Under the pieces are notes generated by a model. That model ran no database searches. It saw nothing but the letters and a program-made list of their open reading frames with translations, and was not told the origin of the DNA. Positions 62,381 through 64,000 of a DNA stretch of 64,000 nt are shown here, in pieces. Every line of letters starts with the position of its first letter. Within the stretch, counting starts at the first letter, position 1. Origin of the DNA: Maratus speciosus (Eukaryota; Arthropoda; Arachnida; Araneae; Salticidae); contig OZ010791.1 in NCBI GenBank assembly GCA_963932465.1, positions 153,619,915 to 153,683,914 on the forward strand, read 5' to 3'. The translations under genes and the position numbers were made by a program.

Positions 62381-63923
62381 CTAAAAAAAAAACAGAAATT
62401 GAGATCACTTCAATAACAGAAACAGATAATCATATTAATAAAATTATTAATAAACAAATAATGCTTTTAAAATAATCATAACTTTCTTTTTATTGGAGCA
62501 TTGGCAGAATAGAGAAAACGATAAGATTAAATTTGGAGAGAAAAGCAATTTTTTTAAAAGCACTTTCTGGCAACCTTTATTTACATTTTAAAACCTCGTG
62601 AGATTGTTATATCTTTTATAAAGTAGCTATCAATGCATCAAACGTACAAGCAATTGGTTCAATATTTACACCATTGAATACATATAGTAATAAGCAATTT
62701 CTTTAATACTAGCAAAATCTGCAACTCTGCACAGCACATAACACATTAGGGGAAAATTATACTGCTATGAATAATTTATATATTATTAATAAAGTCTCAT
62801 TTTGAGGAAACTTCATTCTCGTAAATTTAGATGAACACAAGACTTGAATTAATGAGAAAATTTCCATTTCAATCCATTTGCAGATACCTCCTTCCAAAAA
62901 ACAAATACAATGCAGTCTGTTTGAGAATGCCATTAGCAATTGTATAGTGAAAGAATTTTGAAAATTGGTTCAGTAGTTCCTGAGGGTATTTCCTACAAAC
63001 AAGAATGGTTCCTTTTTTACAGTGTAGCAATTTAATTTGAATCAACATACTAAACCTGTGGCTATACAATCCATAATGGATCAAGGCCTACAGTGCCCAA
63101 CCCTGTTAATTTGACCTTGGGTCCCAAGGTGCTATACAGTATCACAGTCAGGTGGTCAGCCTTATGCGAGACCCTTGGTGTTTAGTTCCCAAGCTAGCTT
63201 GTTACTCATTTTATAGACCCCCGAAAAGATGAACGGTTGAGTGAACCTTGCCCAGCCAGGAGTTGAACTATTGAACTGTAAATGTCAAATTTCATGTTCT
63301 TAAACTTAACAGTATCAAGGAACTCTGAATTTCAGAAAGTTTTAAATTCTTGCACCCCCTGGAAGGTAAAGAGATAAAAAGTAGCCTATTTTTAAGCAGA
63401 GACTGTCATAATCATTATTCTGAGAGAAGATTTTAAACTGATTCAATAGTTCCAATGTAATCATTATTTCAGAATGTTTCCTGCTCATTTCACCCTTTTA
63501 AATTCAGAAATTTTAAAAACTGTTCTGAGCGAATGCTGAAAAAAATTAATCTTTTCTATCTCTCCTCTATCATCCTACTGACTGACAAACAGACTGCAAA
63601 ACTGGAGAATTAATTATGCATACTTTTGCAAAAAATAAGAATGATTAAGAAACCTCTGTATTCTCTGTATTGTAAATGCATAAATTTTTAGAATGATATA
63701 TTAATAATATATTTATATATTATATTTTTTTATGTGTCTCTATGGTGATCTAATGTATTGGGAAAATGTTTTCATTTCCTACAACAACGAAGAGGTTAGC
63801 ATTATAATAAAACACTCATACTACAATATATATTACCTACAATATATATATACACACATAAATAATGCCTGCATTCAACAGTTAAAGGTATATATAAATA
63901 TTATACAGACATACAAACAATAA
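62381..63923. other. unc80 intron, 3' side of window
   Basis: No further upstream exon was recognised. Positions 63080-63280 are GC-richer (GACCTTGGGTCCCAAGGTGC and GCCCAGCCAGGAGTTGAAC), suggestive of a dispersed repeat of unknown family. Confidence 0.5.
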
Positions 63924-64000
63924 ATACAATAAACCCAACTGGAGTGAAAAGTTAGCCAGACCCAGGAATCGAACCCAGGACTACAGTATACAAGAGCAGC
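63924..64000 (-). mobile_element. tRNA-derived SINE-like copy, truncated by window end
   Basis: On the minus strand it reads GTCCTGGGTTCGATTCCTGG (B box GGTTCGATTCC), then CTTTTCACTCCAGTTGGG. The tail CCAGTTGG after TTTTC matches the tail of the unit at 49071-49232. The A-box half lies outside the window. Confidence 0.7.

Overview
The window is an AT-rich stretch of an invertebrate animal nuclear genome. I infer an arthropod, possibly an arachnid; this rests on base composition, long intron lengths and the divergence of the one gene from its vertebrate counterpart. The species cannot be fixed from sequence alone. There are no bacterial-type operons, and most long open frames are chance frames or transposon debris.

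One real host gene occupies almost the whole window on the minus strand: the middle-to-late part of unc80, the large scaffold protein of the NALCN sodium-leak channel complex. I found 17 consecutive exons (62380 down to 2467). All have GT-AG introns and all reading phases join, giving 711 uninterrupted codons (2135 nt). The order follows the vertebrate UNC80 protein as I remember it. Both ends of the gene lie outside the window. Introns range from 83 bp to about 7 kb.

The introns are packed with mobile elements and repeats. Pogo/Tigger-type DNA transposons lie at 3234-4112, 23245-24353 and 58393-59623, and a separate pogo lineage at 45462-47353. A THAP-domain transposon remnant (20190-21726) carries a nested MITE, and a second MITE copy lies at 27884-28063. 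A mariner-like deletion derivative is at 29003-29543. Other TIR elements lie at 22257-23148 and 56777-58101. Foldback elements lie at 13768-14672, 19001-19776, 54640-54965 and 61305-62013. There are several tRNA-derived SINE-like sequences (33010-33530, 49071-49232, 63924-64000). Tandem repeats include a perfect 587-bp duplication at 10739-11912, a roughly 160-230-bp satellite-like array at 17340-18260, and older minisatellites at 7100-8780 and 31640-32230.

The most unusual structures are a perfect 55-bp inverted repeat enclosing a tRNA-like core (49071-49232), a 317/313-bp coding inverted repeat inside an intron (19001-19776), and the exact 587-bp tandem duplication with a 16-bp palindrome at its junction. 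I did not find a clearly new multi-gene system.
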